NCBI RefSeq assembly: GCF_000834055.1
Contig: NZ_JXSQ01000013.1
Coordinates: forward strand, 33,961-97,960
From: Leucobacter komagatae
Lineage (GTDB): Bacteria > Actinomycetota > Actinomycetes > Actinomycetales > Microbacteriaceae
Direction of reading: 5' to 3'
Length of the DNA: 64,000 bases
Of this stretch, positions 25,567 to 35,648 are shown piece by piece. Numbering within the stretch: position 1 is the first letter of the stretch; every line of letters starts with the position of its first letter. The position numbers and the translations under genes were made by a program. The notes beneath the pieces were generated by a model that was not told the origin of the DNA, searched no databases, and saw only the letters and a list, made by a program, of their open reading frames with translations.

Positions 25567-26087
25567 TGTCGTTCTTTCATCTGCAGAAGCATCACGATGG
25601 CATCGACTCCCGACGGCTGATAGTAGTTCGCGCGCACACCGATCTCGGCAAAGCCAAGCGATCCGTACAGCCCGCGCGCTACGGGGTTGTCGGCGCGCAC
25701 CTCAAGAAACACCTGGGCGGCGCCGCGGCGACCCGCCTCGTCGAGCAGCTCGTCCATCAGCGCACGCCCGTAGCCTGCGCCGCGAAGTTCAGGGGCGACC
25801 GCAATCGTCTGGATATCACCGTCGCTGCCAAGCACGAGCACCCCAGCGTAGCCGTGGAGCGCTCCGTCAGCATCGGCCAACACCAGATACCTTCGGTGCT
25901 CGCCGGCGAGCTCCTCGCGCACCATCTCCCGGCTCCACGCGTCATCGCCGAACAGCGCCGCTTCGAGCCTCGCGATCTCGTCAAGGTCGGCGAGTGTCGC
26001 ATCGCGGATCGTCGCGGTCGCAGCAAGCCCCGCGCTCCCGGCGATGCCGCCCTCCGCTGATGCGTCGTCGACTGCCGCCCCGTTCAC
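25563..26087 (-). CDS. rimI: ribosomal-protein-alanine N-acetyltransferase RimI
   Basis: A 174-aa GNAT acetyltransferase. The acetyl-CoA loop is [22 protein letters not shown] (Q/RxxGxG/A), and [27 protein letters not shown] is the classic RimI C-terminal stretch. It acetylates the N-terminal alanine of ribosomal protein S18, and in actinobacteria also other N-termini. A 25-residue non-conserved leader precedes the domain. GTG at 26087 overlaps the tsaB stop; the TGA overlaps tsaD. Confidence 0.92.
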   Translation of the reverse strand: MNGAAVDDASAEGGIAGSAGLAATATIRDATLADLDEIARLEAALFGDDAWSREMVREELAGEHRRYLVLADADGALHGYAGVLVLGSDGDIQTIAVAPELRGAGYGRALMDELLDEAGRRGAAQVFLEVRADNPVARGLYGSLGFAEIGVRANYYQPSGVDAIVMLLQMKERQ

Positions 26088-26746
26088 GGGGTCACCGGCT
26101 TCGGCGCGCGCGGCTGCATCACGTCGGGGAGCCTGAGATACAGCGCATGCTCCGGTGCGAACGCTCTACCGGCCGCAAGGTGACGCGCGGCGAGCCGAAC
26201 GAGTGCCGCTGCGGGAAGCCGCTCAGGCCACAGCTCGTTCGCGACGCTCTCAAACCCCGCGCGCGGGGCGAGGTGCGGCTCAGCGGCACGCTCGGGAATC
26301 CCAGCCCAGTCGAGCGAACGGTAGTCTGTGACGAACAGTTCGCGCCGCTTGGCGTCCTGCACGATCCGCACGCCTGCCGTTGCGCCGGATTCGAGCGCCT
26401 CAAGCACCGCAGCGTCGTGGCTGACGAGCGGCAGAGTCGCGAGTCCACGCCCGAACGCGAAAGCGTTCGCGGCGGCGATCCCGACCCGCAGACCCGTGAA
26501 CGGGCCGGGGCCCATGCCTGCGACCACATGGGTGACGAGCTGTGGCGAGACGCCGTGCTCGGCAAACGCGCGCTCAATGAGGGTGCCAATGACCTCTGCG
26601 TGACCGCGCGGGTCATCGCTCGACACCTCCGTAACGCCCCCGGCTGAGCCAACGGCCACGCTCGTACCAAGCGACGTGTCGATCGCGAGAATCACCTGCT
26701 GCCCGATTTCCGGCGCCTCGACGCTACGCACACTGATGTCGGTCAC
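26084..26746 (-). CDS. tsaB: tRNA threonylcarbamoyladenosine biosynthesis protein TsaB
   Basis: TsaB is the inactive TsaD paralogue that scaffolds the TsaBDE complex. ILAIDTSLGTSVAV starts the ASKHA fold and VVAGMGPGPFTGLRVGIAAANAFAFGRGL is the family's diagnostic dimer segment. Two GTG/ATG starts compete. I chose the GTG at 26746 (220 aa) because it gives a 4-nt overlap with the tsaE stop, the same spacing as every other junction in this operon; the ATG at 26767 would overlap tsaE by 25 nt. The product is cytosolic and needs TsaD and TsaE for activity. Confidence 0.92.
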   Translation of the reverse strand: MTDISVRSVEAPEIGQQVILAIDTSLGTSVAVGSAGGVTEVSSDDPRGHAEVIGTLIERAFAEHGVSPQLVTHVVAGMGPGPFTGLRVGIAAANAFAFGRGLATLPLVSHDAAVLEALESGATAGVRIVQDAKRRELFVTDYRSLDWAGIPERAAEPHLAPRAGFESVANELWPERLPAAALVRLAARHLAAGRAFAPEHALYLRLPDVMQPRAPKPVTP

Positions 26747-27258
26747 GCGAATACCCCGTTCTGCCACCGCTGGCCGTGCCCGGTGACGGTGAGCGTGCGG
26801 GGCTCAACGGGAGCCTCCGCGAACTCATCTGGATCGTCTGTTGCGAGCTCCGCCCCCGCATGAGCGCCGCCAACTGGGCGGTCAATGACCACCTCAACCC
26901 ACGAGTCGCGGGCATCAACGAGGCCAGCGCCCCACTCGGCGACGACAACTGAACCGTCAAAGTCGAGGTCGAGATCCTCAACCTCTGTCGCATCAGCGAG
27001 TCGGTACGCGTCGACGTGCACGAGCGGCGCACCCCCGACAAGCGACGGGTGGGTGCGTGCGATAACAAAGGTGGGGCTCTGCACGGGGCCACGGACGCCG
27101 AGGCCCTCACCGATCCCCCGCGTAAACGTCGTCTTCCCAGCGCCGAGCGGACCCGTGAGAATCACCAGGTCCCCCGCCAAGAGCACGCGCCCGAACGCGA
27201 CACCCAGCTCGTGCATCGCATCAGGGTCTGCCACAACGAACTGCTCGATCACGCTCAC
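26743..27258 (-). CDS. tsaE: tRNA threonylcarbamoyladenosine biosynthesis ATPase TsaE
   Basis: A 171-aa P-loop protein, the ATPase that resets the TsaBD complex. Walker A is GPLGAGKTTFTRG near residues 36-48; SPTFVIARTH and LVHVDAYRL are conserved, and VVVAEWGAGL corresponds to the catalytic EW region. An acidic segment of about 25 residues (AELATDDPDEFAEAP) is inserted before the last strand. The start is GTG at 27258, overlapping the alr stop by 4 nt. Confidence 0.94.
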   Translation of the reverse strand: MSVIEQFVVADPDAMHELGVAFGRVLLAGDLVILTGPLGAGKTTFTRGIGEGLGVRGPVQSPTFVIARTHPSLVGGAPLVHVDAYRLADATEVEDLDLDFDGSVVVAEWGAGLVDARDSWVEVVIDRPVGGAHAGAELATDDPDEFAEAPVEPRTLTVTGHGQRWQNGVFA

Positions 27259-28394
27259 GCGGCGTCCTCATCAACAGCGCGCCGAAGCACACGCGGCCCG
27301 ATCCCGACGAGAATTTCGTAGTGGATCGTGCGCATCAGCGCAGCCCAAATATCGATCGAGGGAAACCCGCGCTCCGGGTTGCCAAACAGCACAACCGGTT
27401 CGCCAAGATCTATGCGCCCGCCGAGCCGACCGACGTCGACGATGAACTGATCCATTCCGATGCGGCCAACGATCGGGCAGGCCTCACCGGCAATCGTGAC
27501 CCACGCACCAGCCCCGTTCAACGCTCGGGGCATACCGTCGGCGTAGCCAACGGGCACCAGCGCAAGCGTCGTCGCCACCTCGCAAATGTGGTTAAAGCCG
27601 TAGGAGACGCCCGTCCCTGCCGGCACGCCGCGCAGCGCAACCACCTCCGAACGCAGTGTCATTGCGGGAGTGAGTCCCAGCTGCGCCGAGTTCTTGCCGG
27701 CAATCGGGCTGAGCCCGTACGCTACGACCCCAACACGAACCGTGTTGTAGTAGAGCTCCGGCCGGGTGAAGAGCGCCGCACTCGCTGCAAGGTGGATGAG
27801 CTCAGGCTCGCACCCTGCCGCACGGAGCATCGCGATAGCCTCGTCAAAGTTCGCACCCTGCGCAAGGTCAGCTTCTTCGCCGGCATTCGCCAAGTGGCTG
27901 AAGATCCCGCGAACGGACACCAGGCCCTCACGCTCAAGCTCAGCGCCACGCGCGAACAGGGCATCCCACTCATCTCGCGAGGCCCCGTTGCGGCTCAGAC
28001 CAGTGTCGACCTTGAACTGCAGCGTCGCACGCCTGCCAGTTGACCGCGCCGCCTGCGCAAGCGCCTCAAGCTGCCTGAGGTGAGAAATCCCCACATCGAT
28101 GGACTGTTCGATAGCGGGGACGAAATCCACCCGCGGGCCGTGCAACCAGCACAGCAACGGTGCATCGATGCCGCACTCGCGAAGCTGCAGGGCCTCCTCG
28201 AGATCAGCTGTCGCGATCATCGTCGCTCCACCGGCAACCGCCGCGCGCGCAACAATCTCAGCCCCGTGGCCGTAGCCACCGGCCTTCACCACAACGATGA
28301 CATTCGCGTCCCCAGTGAGCTCGCGAATGCGCCCAACGTTTTTCCGGATCGCCCCAACCGAAATATCGGCGACGCGCATCGATCCAGTCCTCAT
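27255..28394 (-). CDS. alr: alanine racemase
   Basis: A 379-aa PLP enzyme converting L-alanine to D-alanine for peptidoglycan. The PLP lysine is Lys37 in VVVKAGGYGHG; most homologues have KADGYGHG, so an aspartate-to-glycine change is visible next to it. The C-terminal beta domain carries the catalytic tyrosine in TGVSYGFNH and GRIGMDQFIVDV. The ATG at 28394 is supported by GGAGG 9 nt upstream and overlaps the acpS stop. Coupling to glmS (UDP-GlcNAc supply) in one operon places two cell-wall precursor steps together. Confidence 0.95.
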   Translation of the reverse strand: MRTGSMRVADISVGAIRKNVGRIRELTGDANVIVVVKAGGYGHGAEIVARAAVAGGATMIATADLEEALQLRECGIDAPLLCWLHGPRVDFVPAIEQSIDVGISHLRQLEALAQAARSTGRRATLQFKVDTGLSRNGASRDEWDALFARGAELEREGLVSVRGIFSHLANAGEEADLAQGANFDEAIAMLRAAGCEPELIHLAASAALFTRPELYYNTVRVGVVAYGLSPIAGKNSAQLGLTPAMTLRSEVVALRGVPAGTGVSYGFNHICEVATTLALVPVGYADGMPRALNGAGAWVTIAGEACPIVGRIGMDQFIVDVGRLGGRIDLGEPVVLFGNPERGFPSIDIWAALMRTIHYEILVGIGPRVLRRAVDEDAA

Positions 28395-28756
28395 ACGGAT
28401 ATACCTCCGTGCTCAACAATAACGAACGCGGTCGCGACGCCCGTGTCGTGTGTCATGCTCAGGTGGACCCTGTCCGCCCCGCGGGCCGCAAGCGCAGCCG
28501 CGAGACCCGCCGTCGGCACGAACTCCGGTGCACGCAACTCGTTGCGGCGCACCTCCATGTCTGGCCAGGTGAGATCGCCTGAATCCCCGAGCGCCTTAAT
28601 GAGCGCCTCTTTTGCCGCGAACCGCGCGGCAAGCGACGGCGTCGACAGCTGCCCCTCCGCTGCGCTGAACAACCGTTCGCGCAGCTTCGGCGTGCGCTTC
28701 AGTTGCTGCTCGAAGCGCGCGATATCGACAGTGTCGACGCCGATGCCGATAATCAC
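28391..28756 (-). CDS. acpS: holo-[acyl-carrier-protein] synthase
   Basis: A 121-aa AcpS that transfers the 4'-phosphopantetheine arm of CoA to acyl carrier protein. IGIGVDTVDIARFE at the N-terminus contains the Mg2+-binding Asp8, and FAAKEALIKALG the second ligand Glu. The end, LSMTHDTGVATAFVIVE, is typical. GTG at 28756 overlaps glmS by 4 nt and its TGA overlaps alr by 4 nt. CoaA, which starts CoA synthesis, is divergently transcribed from the glmS end. Confidence 0.95.
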   Translation of the reverse strand: MIIGIGVDTVDIARFEQQLKRTPKLRERLFSAAEGQLSTPSLAARFAAKEALIKALGDSGDLTWPDMEVRRNELRAPEFVPTAGLAAALAARGADRVHLSMTHDTGVATAFVIVEHGGISV

Positions 28757-30603
28757 TCGACGGTCACCGATTTCGCGAGGTTTCGCGGCTGATCAACGTC
28801 GAGGCCCTTCGCGGTCGACAGCTCGAGCGCAAACCACTGCAGCGGAACAACCTGCAGGATCGGATCGAACAGCGCGTCACTCAACGGAATCCGGATCACC
28901 TCGTCCGCGAACGGCAGCACCGCGGTGTCGCCCTTCTCCACGATCGCGATGACGCGCGCGCCACGGGCACGGATCTCCTGGATGTTCGAGACAACCTTCG
29001 AGTGCATGAGCGGCGACGTCCGCGGGCTCGGGACAAGCACGAAGACAGGCTGGCCGTGATCAATGAGCGCGATCGGGCCGTGCTTCAGTTCGCCTGCCGC
29101 GAAGCCCTCAGCGTGGATGTACGCGATCTCCTTGAGCTTCAGCGCGCCCTCGAGCGCAGCCGGGTAGCCGACGTGCCTGCCGAGGAACAACACGGACCGG
29201 GTGTCAGCCATCCAGTGCGCGAGCTCAGCAATCTGCTCGTGAGTCGCAACAGCCTCGACCATCTTTTCCGGCAGCGCCTCAAGCTGCGCAACGGCCTCTG
29301 CTTCGGCCTCGGCGGACAGCACACCGCGCACACGCCCGAGATGCAACCCGACAAGGTAGAGCGCCGTGACCTGCGCAATGAAGGCCTTCGTCGACGCGAC
29401 AGCGACCTCAGGGCCGGCGTGCGTGTAGACGGCCGCGTCTGACTCGCGCGGGATCGTCGCGCTCTGCGTGTTGCACACCGAGACGGTCGTCACGCCACGT
29501 TCGATCGCGTACTTGACCGCCATGAGGGTATCCATGGTCTCACCTGACTGGCTGACCGAGATGACCATTGTGCGATCCGAAAGGACGGGGTCGCGGTAGC
29601 GGAACTCGTGGCTGAGCTGCACCTCGACTGGGATCCGCGCCCACTGCTCGATCGCGTACGAACCGATCATGCTCGCGTACGATGCGGTGCCACAGGCAAC
29701 GATGATGATGCGGTCGATAGCGTTCAACCGCTCAGCGCCAAGCTCAGTGAGCTCAGGGATCTCGACATGGCCGTCGACGATCCTGCCGCGAATGGTGTTC
29801 GCTATCGCCTCTGGCTGCTCGTTGATCTCCTTGGCCATGAAGGACGACCAGCCCCCCTTGTCAGCGGCGCCGGCATCCCACTCGACCTCGTACTCTTCGA
29901 AGGTCACCTCGGTGCCAGCGAAGTCGGTGATGCGCACGGTATCTGGAGTGATGATCGCAATGTTGTCTTCATTCACGACAACGGCCCTGCGCGTCGAGGA
30001 CACGAAGGCCGCGACGTCAGACCCGAGGAAGTTCTCCCCGTCTCCGAGCCCAACAACGAGCGGCGAGTGATGGCGCGCAGCCACAATCTTGCCCGGCTCG
30101 TTCTCGTGCATTGCCAGCAACGTGAATGTGCCGTGCAGTCGCTGAACGACCTCGCGGAACGCGGACTCAAGGTCCTTGCCAGCGCCAGTCTCAAGCCCGA
30201 GCAGCGCTGCAACGACCTCAGTGTCGGTCTCGCTCTCGAGTTCCGCACCGCGCGCGATGACCTCTTCGCGCAGCTCAGCAAAGTTCTCGACGATTCCGTT
30301 GTGGATGAGCGCGAGACGGTTGTCCTCGCCCAGGTGCGGGTGAGCGTTCAGATCCGAAGGCCCACCGTGCGTCGCCCAGCGTGTGTGGCCGATGCCCGTG
30401 CCAGCGGCGCGCACGGGGCTCGCCTCAAGCAGGTCTTCCAGGTTCACGAGCTTGCCCGACTTCTTCCGAACGGAAATCCCGCCGGTATCGTCGATAACCG
30501 CGACGCCCGCGGAGTCATATCCGCGGTATTCGAGCCTGCGAAGGCCGTTCAGCAGCGCCTCGACAGTGTCATTTGGGCCTGCATATCCTACGATTCCACA
30601 CAT
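28753..30603 (-). CDS. glmS: glutamine-fructose-6-phosphate aminotransferase (isomerizing)
   Basis: A 616-aa GlmS making glucosamine-6-phosphate from fructose-6-phosphate and glutamine. The N-terminal Ntn glutaminase starts MCGIVGYAG, so Cys2 becomes the N-terminal nucleophile after Met removal; this fixes the start at 30603 although the frame is open upstream. Two SIS isomerase domains follow ([43 protein letters not shown]), ending in [17 protein letters not shown] lies 7 nt before the ATG, with no leader for a glmS ribozyme or ribosome site. First gene of the overlapping operon down to tsaD. Confidence 0.97.
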   Translation of the reverse strand: MCGIVGYAGPNDTVEALLNGLRRLEYRGYDSAGVAVIDDTGGISVRKKSGKLVNLEDLLEASPVRAAGTGIGHTRWATHGGPSDLNAHPHLGEDNRLALIHNGIVENFAELREEVIARGAELESETDTEVVAALLGLETGAGKDLESAFREVVQRLHGTFTLLAMHENEPGKIVAARHHSPLVVGLGDGENFLGSDVAAFVSSTRRAVVVNEDNIAIITPDTVRITDFAGTEVTFEEYEVEWDAGAADKGGWSSFMAKEINEQPEAIANTIRGRIVDGHVEIPELTELGAERLNAIDRIIIVACGTASYASMIGSYAIEQWARIPVEVQLSHEFRYRDPVLSDRTMVISVSQSGETMDTLMAVKYAIERGVTTVSVCNTQSATIPRESDAAVYTHAGPEVAVASTKAFIAQVTALYLVGLHLGRVRGVLSAEAEAEAVAQLEALPEKMVEAVATHEQIAELAHWMADTRSVLFLGRHVGYPAALEGALKLKEIAYIHAEGFAAGELKHGPIALIDHGQPVFVLVPSPRTSPLMHSKVVSNIQEIRARGARVIAIVEKGDTAVLPFADEVIRIPLSDALFDPILQVVPLQWFALELSTAKGLDVDQPRNLAKSVTVE

Positions 30604-30610
30604 GCACTCG

Positions 30611-30616
30611 ATTTTA
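30611..30616 (-). promoter_or_regulatory. -10 of the glmS operon (leaderless)
   Basis: TAAAAT on the minus strand is 7 nt from the glmS ATG, placing transcription start on the start codon. No -35 is obvious. The region is shared with divergent coaA. Confidence 0.6.
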
Positions 30617-30634
30617 GTGGCACGATGGAGGGCG

Positions 30635-31678
30635 ATGAGCGAAAAATACAGCGAAGGCGCAGTCAATGGTTCTGCTCGCAGCAAAGAGGCAGCCCCCGTC
30701 ACCGCAGAAAATGTCGTTGTTGGCCCGGAAACTCAAGCCCTAATCAGGCCTGAGCTCACTTCCCCATTCATTGAGATTGGTCGAGCTGAATGGGCGAGAT
30801 TGGCTGGCGAAACACCTCTGCCACTGACAGAAAAGGAGGTCGAGTCGTTCCGCGGCCTCGGCGAAGTGCTCGACCTTGCCGAGGTGTCAGAGGTGTACCT
30901 GCCTCTCAGCAGACTGATCAACCAGTACGCAATCGCCGCCCGCGAGATGCACCAGCGCACCCGCCGGTTCCTGCATCGCGAGGATGAGCGGCCCAGCACG
31001 TTCGTCATCGGCGTAGCCGGCTCCGTTGCCGTTGGGAAGTCGACCGTCGCGAGGATTCTTCGCGACCTGCTCGCCCGCTGGCCGGAGACCCCGCACGTCG
31101 CACTCATCACGACGGACGGGTTCCTCTACCCCAACGCCGAGCTGGAGCGCCGCGGCATCTCGCACCGCAAGGGCTTCCCCGAGTCTTACGATCGCCGCGC
31201 ACTCCTCCGCTTCGTCTCACAGGTGAAGTCGGGAATGCCTGAGGTGCGCGCGCCCCACTACAGCCACCTCGTGTACGACATCGTCCCAGACGAGTACACC
31301 ACGGTTCGCCAGCCCGACATTCTCATTGTCGAGGGGCTCAACGTGTTGCAGGCGCCAAGCGCCGATCACCCCCTCGCAGTCTCAGACCTCTTCGATTTCT
31401 CCGTCTACGTCGACGCACGAACCGCGGACATCGAGGCCTGGTTCACGAAGCGTTTCCTCCGGCTGCGCGACAGCGCGTTCTCCGATCCGAACTCCTTCTT
31501 CCGCAAGTTCGCCAATCTCGACGACGAGCAGTCGAAGGCGTACGCACACGAGATCTGGAAGGCGATCAACGAGCCAAACCTCGTCGAGAACATCAGGCCT
31601 ACGCGCGCGCGGGCGACGCTGGTGCTCCGCAAGGAGGCCAACCATCGGGTGCAGAAAGTCCTGCTCAGAAAGCTGTAG
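30635..31678 (+). CDS. coaA: type I pantothenate kinase
   Basis: A 347-aa CoaA that phosphorylates pantothenate, the first and regulated step of CoA synthesis. The P-loop [12 protein letters not shown] is at residues 126-137; [19 protein letters not shown] and YDIVPDEY (substrate site) and the C-terminal [13 protein letters not shown] are all conserved. A poorly conserved 40-residue N-terminus precedes [14 protein letters not shown]. The ATG at 30635 follows GGAGGG by only 2 nt, a short spacing, but no better start is available. It is divergent from glmS with 31 bp between starts. Confidence 0.95.
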   Translation: MSEKYSEGAVNGSARSKEAAPVTAENVVVGPETQALIRPELTSPFIEIGRAEWARLAGETPLPLTEKEVESFRGLGEVLDLAEVSEVYLPLSRLINQYAIAAREMHQRTRRFLHREDERPSTFVIGVAGSVAVGKSTVARILRDLLARWPETPHVALITTDGFLYPNAELERRGISHRKGFPESYDRRALLRFVSQVKSGMPEVRAPHYSHLVYDIVPDEYTTVRQPDILIVEGLNVLQAPSADHPLAVSDLFDFSVYVDARTADIEAWFTKRFLRLRDSAFSDPNSFFRKFANLDDEQSKAYAHEIWKAINEPNLVENIRPTRARATLVLRKEANHRVQKVLLRKL

Positions 31679-32052
31679 CGCGCAAGCGTTGCCGCGGTTA
31701 CAACCTGCAGCGGGGGCGCGGGACGCATGGCGCATGGCGCAGGACGCAGGGCGCAGGAGCGGCGGGCCGGGCGCGATTTCGAGCCCGCGGGCCGCAGTAG
31801 AACTGAAATCTGCAATTGGCATTGAGGTCTCCGGGAAATCTGGCCTTGATATCGCTTTTTGCCTCGTGAACGTTGCGGTGCGGGCTGAGGTCGCTGGGCT
31901 GGGGTCGCTGGGCTGGGCGCGGCAGGGCTGGGAGGCGCAGCCTGCACGTCTGCGACCCCTCACAATCGCGCAACACCTTCCTCGGGGCCCGAGTTTTCCA
32001 CACTGCCTCGGGTGTTCACCAGTTCGGGTCTCCGGGCGAGCATGCTCGAGGT
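31679..32052. other. 374-bp intergenic stretch with short repeats
   Basis: I see no gene here. It contains degenerate repeats built on GCGCATG/GCGCAGG (about 31720-31760), a perfect tandem duplication of the 14-mer GGTCGCTGGGCTGG (31889-31902 and 31903-31916), a small hairpin CTCGG-GGC-CCGAG followed by TTTT (31981-31997) that might end coaA transcription, and a 10-bp palindrome GAGCATGCTC (32038-32047) just before the next start. Confidence 0.6.
31889..31916. repeat. 2 x 14-bp perfect tandem repeat
   Basis: GGTCGCTGGGCTGG occurs twice head-to-tail in the coaA downstream region. Confidence 0.85.
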
Positions 32053-32883
32053 ATGCACCACACCCTCCTCGCACAACAGGGCGGGGTCGTCCGAAGCAGC
32101 TTGCTCGTCGAACACGGCCTCAGCCGCCACCGTATAGCCCGAGAGATCGCCGCGGGCACGCTCGTGCGTGTGCGCAAGGGCTGGGTTGCCGCGCCGCGCG
32201 CCGACCCAATGCTCGTGACGGCAGCGAGGCTCGGGCTGACGCTGTCGTGTATCACGCAAGCCAACAGGCTTGGACTCTGGGTGCGCGATAACTCGACCAC
32301 CCACTTCGCCGTCCCTCGTCCGGGCGCGAAGGTCATGCCGACCTCTGCGGTTGTGCACTACCACGCCCCGCTCACGCCGCGACCGCGATTCGCGCTCGCC
32401 GACTCCATCGAGAACACATTGAAGCTCGTTGCCCACTGCCAGCCGTTTGAAGACGCCGTTGCGACGTGGGACTCCGCGCTCAACACGCGGCTTGTGGACC
32501 GGGCCACGCTGCAGCGGCTCCCCCTGAGTGCGGCCGCGCGGCGCGTACTGGCCGCCACAGACCCGTTCGCGGACTCGGGGCTTGAGAGCTATGTCCGGCT
32601 CCGACTGCGGTGGTTACGCATCAGCATCGTGCCCCAGGCGTGGGTTGTCGGACACCGGGTCGACTTCTTGCTCGGCGACCGGCTCGTCATGCAGATCGAC
32701 GGGGCTCATCACACCGGCGAGCAGCGCACGCAAGACATTGCGCACGATGCAGAGCTGCGGGTCCGTGGGTTCACGGTGATCCGCGTGAGTTACACCCAGG
32801 TCATGGATTCCTGGCCTGAAGCGCAGGCGCGGATCATGCACGCGATCGCCCAGGGGCTCCACCTGCGGGCGACCCTGCTCTGA
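32053..32883 (+). CDS. DUF559 (Vsr-like) protein with AbiEi-like N-terminal HTH
   Basis: A 276-aa protein. The N-terminus (LLAQQGGVVRSSLLVEHGLSRHRIAREIAAGTLVRVRKGWV) resembles the AbiEi antitoxin-type helix-turn-helix that often starts these proteins. The C-terminal 80 residues form a restriction-endonuclease-like DUF559 domain: HRVDFLLGDRLVMQIDGAHH has the D...Q/E-x-D core, followed by HDAELRVRGFTVIRVSYTQV. Family members are actinobacterial and uncharacterised; a nuclease fold is predicted. ATG at 32053 is preceded by GAGG only 2 nt away. A paralogue with the same overall plan lies at 62819-63817. Confidence 0.72.
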   Translation: MHHTLLAQQGGVVRSSLLVEHGLSRHRIAREIAAGTLVRVRKGWVAAPRADPMLVTAARLGLTLSCITQANRLGLWVRDNSTTHFAVPRPGAKVMPTSAVVHYHAPLTPRPRFALADSIENTLKLVAHCQPFEDAVATWDSALNTRLVDRATLQRLPLSAAARRVLAATDPFADSGLESYVRLRLRWLRISIVPQAWVVGHRVDFLLGDRLVMQIDGAHHTGEQRTQDIAHDAELRVRGFTVIRVSYTQVMDSWPEAQARIMHAIAQGLHLRATLL

Positions 32884-33086
32884 GCCCTGCGGCACGCACA
32901 TTCCCGCGGCGGCCTACAGGCCCCCGAACAAGCACACCCACACACCCACACACCGACACACCTCGAGCACTGCGCGACCGGCGCTGCAATAACTCCGAAA
33001 ACTGCGATAACTCTCACGAATAACGCGAAATCTTGGAGAGTTTGCGCAGATCCAAAGCGCACTGCCACAAATCAGCCCCCGGCAAC

Positions 33087-33135
33087 AAAAAACCCGGGCC
33101 CCAGCACGAACACGAGGTTCGAACCGGGGCCCGGG
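33087..33135 (-). terminator. intrinsic terminator of glmM (rplM-rpsI-glmM operon)
   Basis: CCCGGGCCCC (33093-33102) pairs with GGGGCCCGGG (33126-33135); on the minus strand six Ts follow at once. It lies 35 nt after the glmM stop. Confidence 0.9.
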
Positions 33136-33169
33136 CTATAGCTTGCGCCTACACGCGGGGTAGCAACGC

Positions 33170-34519
33170 TCAGACGGCGAGCCGCTCCTTGACGATAGCG
33201 GCAAGATCATCTGCGAGCTGCTGCGCTTGCTCACTGTGAGCTGCCTCAACCATGACCCGTACGACGGGCTCGGTGCCCGAGGGGCGCAACAACACGCGCC
33301 CTTCTCCCCCGAGTACGTCTTCGACCTGGCGCACTGCCTGCTGCACGACCTCATCGCTGTTCGCGCGTGTACGGTCGACGCCGCGCACGTTGACGAGCAC
33401 CTGCGGGTACACCTTCATGCACTCGGCAAGCTCGGTGAGCGGCTTCCCCGCCCGGACGATCTCTGCCGCAATGTGCAGGCCGGTGAGAATGCCGTCGCCT
33501 GTTGTGGCGAACTCGCTCATGATTACGTGGCCCGACTGCTCCCCGCCAAGGGAGTAACCGTGCTCGTTGATCGACTCGAGCACGTAGCGATCGCCAACGC
33601 CGGTCTGCACGACGTCAATACCGTTGTCGGCCATCGCAAGCATCAGCCCGAGATTGGACATCACGGTTGCGACGAGCGTGTTCTTCTCGAGCTTGCCCCG
33701 GCGCGACATCGACAGGGCGAGGATCGCCATGATGCGGTCGCCGTCGATCTCGTTGCCGCTGCTGTCGACCGCGAGACACCTGTCGGCGTCGCCATCGTGC
33801 GCGATGCCAAGATCGGCACCGTGCTCAAGCACTGCCGCCTTGAGCGGATCAAGGTAGGTCGAGCCAACACCGTCGTTGATGTTCATGCCGTCGGGATCGT
33901 TGCCGATCACGACGATCTGAGCACCGGCTGCGGTGAACGCGTCTGGCGAGATCCCCGACGCTGCACCGTGTGCGCAATCGAGCACGACCGTGAGGCCGGC
34001 AAGGCTGGTGCCTTCGAGGGTGCCGAGGAGGTGCACAAGGTAGCGGTCCTCGGCGTCGGCGAAGCGACGAATCCGGCCGACCTCGTGGCCTGTGACAGCG
34101 ACGGGCGGCAGGGCCATAGCGGCCTCGATCGCGTCCTCGACGTCGTCGGGCAGCTTGCGACCGCCCTCGGCAAAGAACTTGATCCCGTTGTCGGGGGCCG
34201 GGTTGTGCGATGCGGACACCATCACGCCGAAATCGGCTCCGGTGTCGGCAACGAGGTACGCGGCTGCCGGGGTGGGGATGACGCCAGCGTCGAGCACGTC
34301 GACGCCAGCTGCGGCGAGTCCGGCTGACACAGCAGCCGAGATGAACTCGCCAGAAACTCGCGGATCGCGCGCAACGATCGCGGTAGCGCGACGGCTCTCG
34401 CCTCGGGCATTACGCCCGAGTACGAGAGCCGCTGCGTGCGCGAGGGCAAGGGCAAGGTCGGCGGTGATATCCACCCCGGCCAGGCCTCGCACCCCATCGG
34501 TGCCGAACAGGCGTCCCAT
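33170..34519 (-). CDS. glmM: phosphoglucosamine mutase
   Basis: A 449-aa GlmM that interconverts glucosamine-6- and glucosamine-1-phosphate, the step after GlmS on the way to UDP-GlcNAc. The catalytic phosphoserine Ser104 is in [16 protein letters not shown], the Mg2+ loop is [13 protein letters not shown], and the sugar loop GGEQSGHVI and phosphate loop [15 protein letters not shown] are intact. It begins 18 nt after the rpsI stop with CAGGAG upstream, so it is co-transcribed with rplM-rpsI and ends at a strong terminator. Confidence 0.97.
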   Translation of the reverse strand: MGRLFGTDGVRGLAGVDITADLALALAHAAALVLGRNARGESRRATAIVARDPRVSGEFISAAVSAGLAAAGVDVLDAGVIPTPAAAYLVADTGADFGVMVSASHNPAPDNGIKFFAEGGRKLPDDVEDAIEAAMALPPVAVTGHEVGRIRRFADAEDRYLVHLLGTLEGTSLAGLTVVLDCAHGAASGISPDAFTAAGAQIVVIGNDPDGMNINDGVGSTYLDPLKAAVLEHGADLGIAHDGDADRCLAVDSSGNEIDGDRIMAILALSMSRRGKLEKNTLVATVMSNLGLMLAMADNGIDVVQTGVGDRYVLESINEHGYSLGGEQSGHVIMSEFATTGDGILTGLHIAAEIVRAGKPLTELAECMKVYPQVLVNVRGVDRTRANSDEVVQQAVRQVEDVLGGEGRVLLRPSGTEPVVRVMVEAAHSEQAQQLADDLAAIVKERLAV

Positions 34520-34537
34520 TTGGGAAATCGCTCCTGT

Positions 34538-35020
34538 TTAGCGCTTCGAGTACTGAGGCGCCTTACGGGCCTTCTTGAGTCCGGCCTTCTTGCGCTCCTT
34601 GATGCGAGCGTCGCGGCTCAGGAAGCCAGCCTTCTTCAGCGTCGCACGGTTGTGCTCTGCGTCGATTTCGTTGAGTGCACGAGCAACGGCGAGGCGGAGT
34701 GCGCCTGCCTGGCCCGAGGGGCCGCCGCCGTCGATGGTCGCGATGAGGTCGTATGCCCCACCGAGCTCAAGCACGGTGAACGGGTCGGTGATGAGCTGCT
34801 GGTGCAGCTTGTTCGGGAAGTACTCCGCGAACTCACGACCGTTGACGGTCATCTTGCCCTCGCCGGGGATGAGGCGCACGCGGGCGACAGCCTGCTTGCG
34901 ACGACCAACAGCTGCACCGGGAACGGTGAGTGCTGGGCGGGGCGCAGCGGCGCTGGTTGCCTGCGATGCAGGGGTCTCGGTGGTGTAGCTCTCAGTGGCC
35001 ACAGTCTGCTCTTCAGTCAC
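34538..35020 (-). CDS. rpsI: 30S ribosomal protein S9
   Basis: A 160-aa uS9. The core from [18 protein letters not shown] to the terminal [17 protein letters not shown] is intact; the C-terminal Lys/Arg tail with the final arginine reaches the P-site tRNA. The first 35 residues ([22 protein letters not shown]) are a Thr/Ala-rich extension seen in actinobacteria and absent from the E. coli protein. It follows rplM with a 32-nt gap. Confidence 0.98.
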   Translation of the reverse strand: MTEEQTVATESYTTETPASQATSAAAPRPALTVPGAAVGRRKQAVARVRLIPGEGKMTVNGREFAEYFPNKLHQQLITDPFTVLELGGAYDLIATIDGGGPSGQAGALRLAVARALNEIDAEHNRATLKKAGFLSRDARIKERKKAGLKKARKAPQYSKR

Positions 35021-35052
35021 GTTAAAGTCTCTCTTCTTGCGTCTCTAGCGCG

Positions 35053-35499
35053 CTACTGCGCAACCTGGCCAAAGGTGTATGGGGTCGGCTGCTGTGCAGC
35101 GTGGGGGTGCTCCGGACCCGCGTAAACCTTGAGCTTGCGGAACAGGTCAGCGCCAAGCGAGTTCTTCGGAAGCATGCCGCGGATCGCCTTCTCAACAGCG
35201 CGCTCCGGGTTCTTCGAGAGGAGCTCGGTGTAGGTCACCGAACGGAGGCCGCCCGGGTAACCCGAGTGGCGGTAAGCCTTCTTCTGTGCGGCCTTGTTGC
35301 CCGTGAGCACAACCTTGTCCGCGTTGACGATGACGACGTAGTCGCCCATGTCCATGTGCGGTGCGAAGGTGGTCTTGTGCTTGCCACGGAGCAGGGCTGC
35401 GGCGTGCGATGCGAGGCGGCCAAGGACCACGTCTGTTGCGTCGATGACGATCCAGTCGTGCTGCTTGTCAGCTGCCTTCGGCGAATATGTGCGAGTCAC
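35053..35499 (-). CDS. rplM: 50S ribosomal protein L13
   Basis: A 148-aa uL13. I start it at the GTG 35499 ([20 protein letters not shown]) because family homology begins there; an ATG 45 nt upstream adds a non-conserved stretch. [35 protein letters not shown] and [27 protein letters not shown] segments identify it. It heads the rplM-rpsI-glmM unit, with a hairpin-containing leader between it and truA. Confidence 0.97.
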   Translation of the reverse strand: MTRTYSPKAADKQHDWIVIDATDVVLGRLASHAAALLRGKHKTTFAPHMDMGDYVVIVNADKVVLTGNKAAQKKAYRHSGYPGGLRSVTYTELLSKNPERAVEKAIRGMLPKNSLGADLFRKLKVYAGPEHPHAAQQPTPYTFGQVAQ

Positions 35500-35556
35500 T
35501 GTCGTGCTGCTTTCTGTCGAAATGGAGGAGTTCTTGAATCCCACTCCGTGCGAGGT

Positions 35557-35623
35557 CTCACGCGGGCTAGCTGCGTGAGTTCCTGTGCGGTGGAGGGCTC
35601 AACAATTCGGGTGCTTGCGCACC
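35557..35623 (-). promoter_or_regulatory. structured 5' leader of rplM
   Basis: Two stems lie in the rplM leader: GGTGC-GCAA-GCACC (35610-35623, GNRA loop in the RNA) and CTCACGC-N9-GCGTGAG (35557-35579). L13 binding to its own leader is known in other bacteria, so this could be an autoregulatory site. TAAAGT (35633-35638) is a possible -10. Confidence 0.45.
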
Positions 35624-35648
35624 AAGGATCAACTTTAGCACAGAAGCG

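Noticed and set aside
30604..30634. glmS ribozyme/riboswitch
   Set aside because: Only 31 bp separate the divergent starts and the transcript appears leaderless, so there is no room.
32925..32970. CACACCCA-type repeats considered as a CRISPR or satellite
   Set aside because: Units are short, irregular and without spacers; simple-sequence DNA.
33116..33125. GGTTCGAACC resembling a tRNA T-arm
   Set aside because: It lies in the loop of the glmM terminator; no acceptor or anticodon stems could be found around it.
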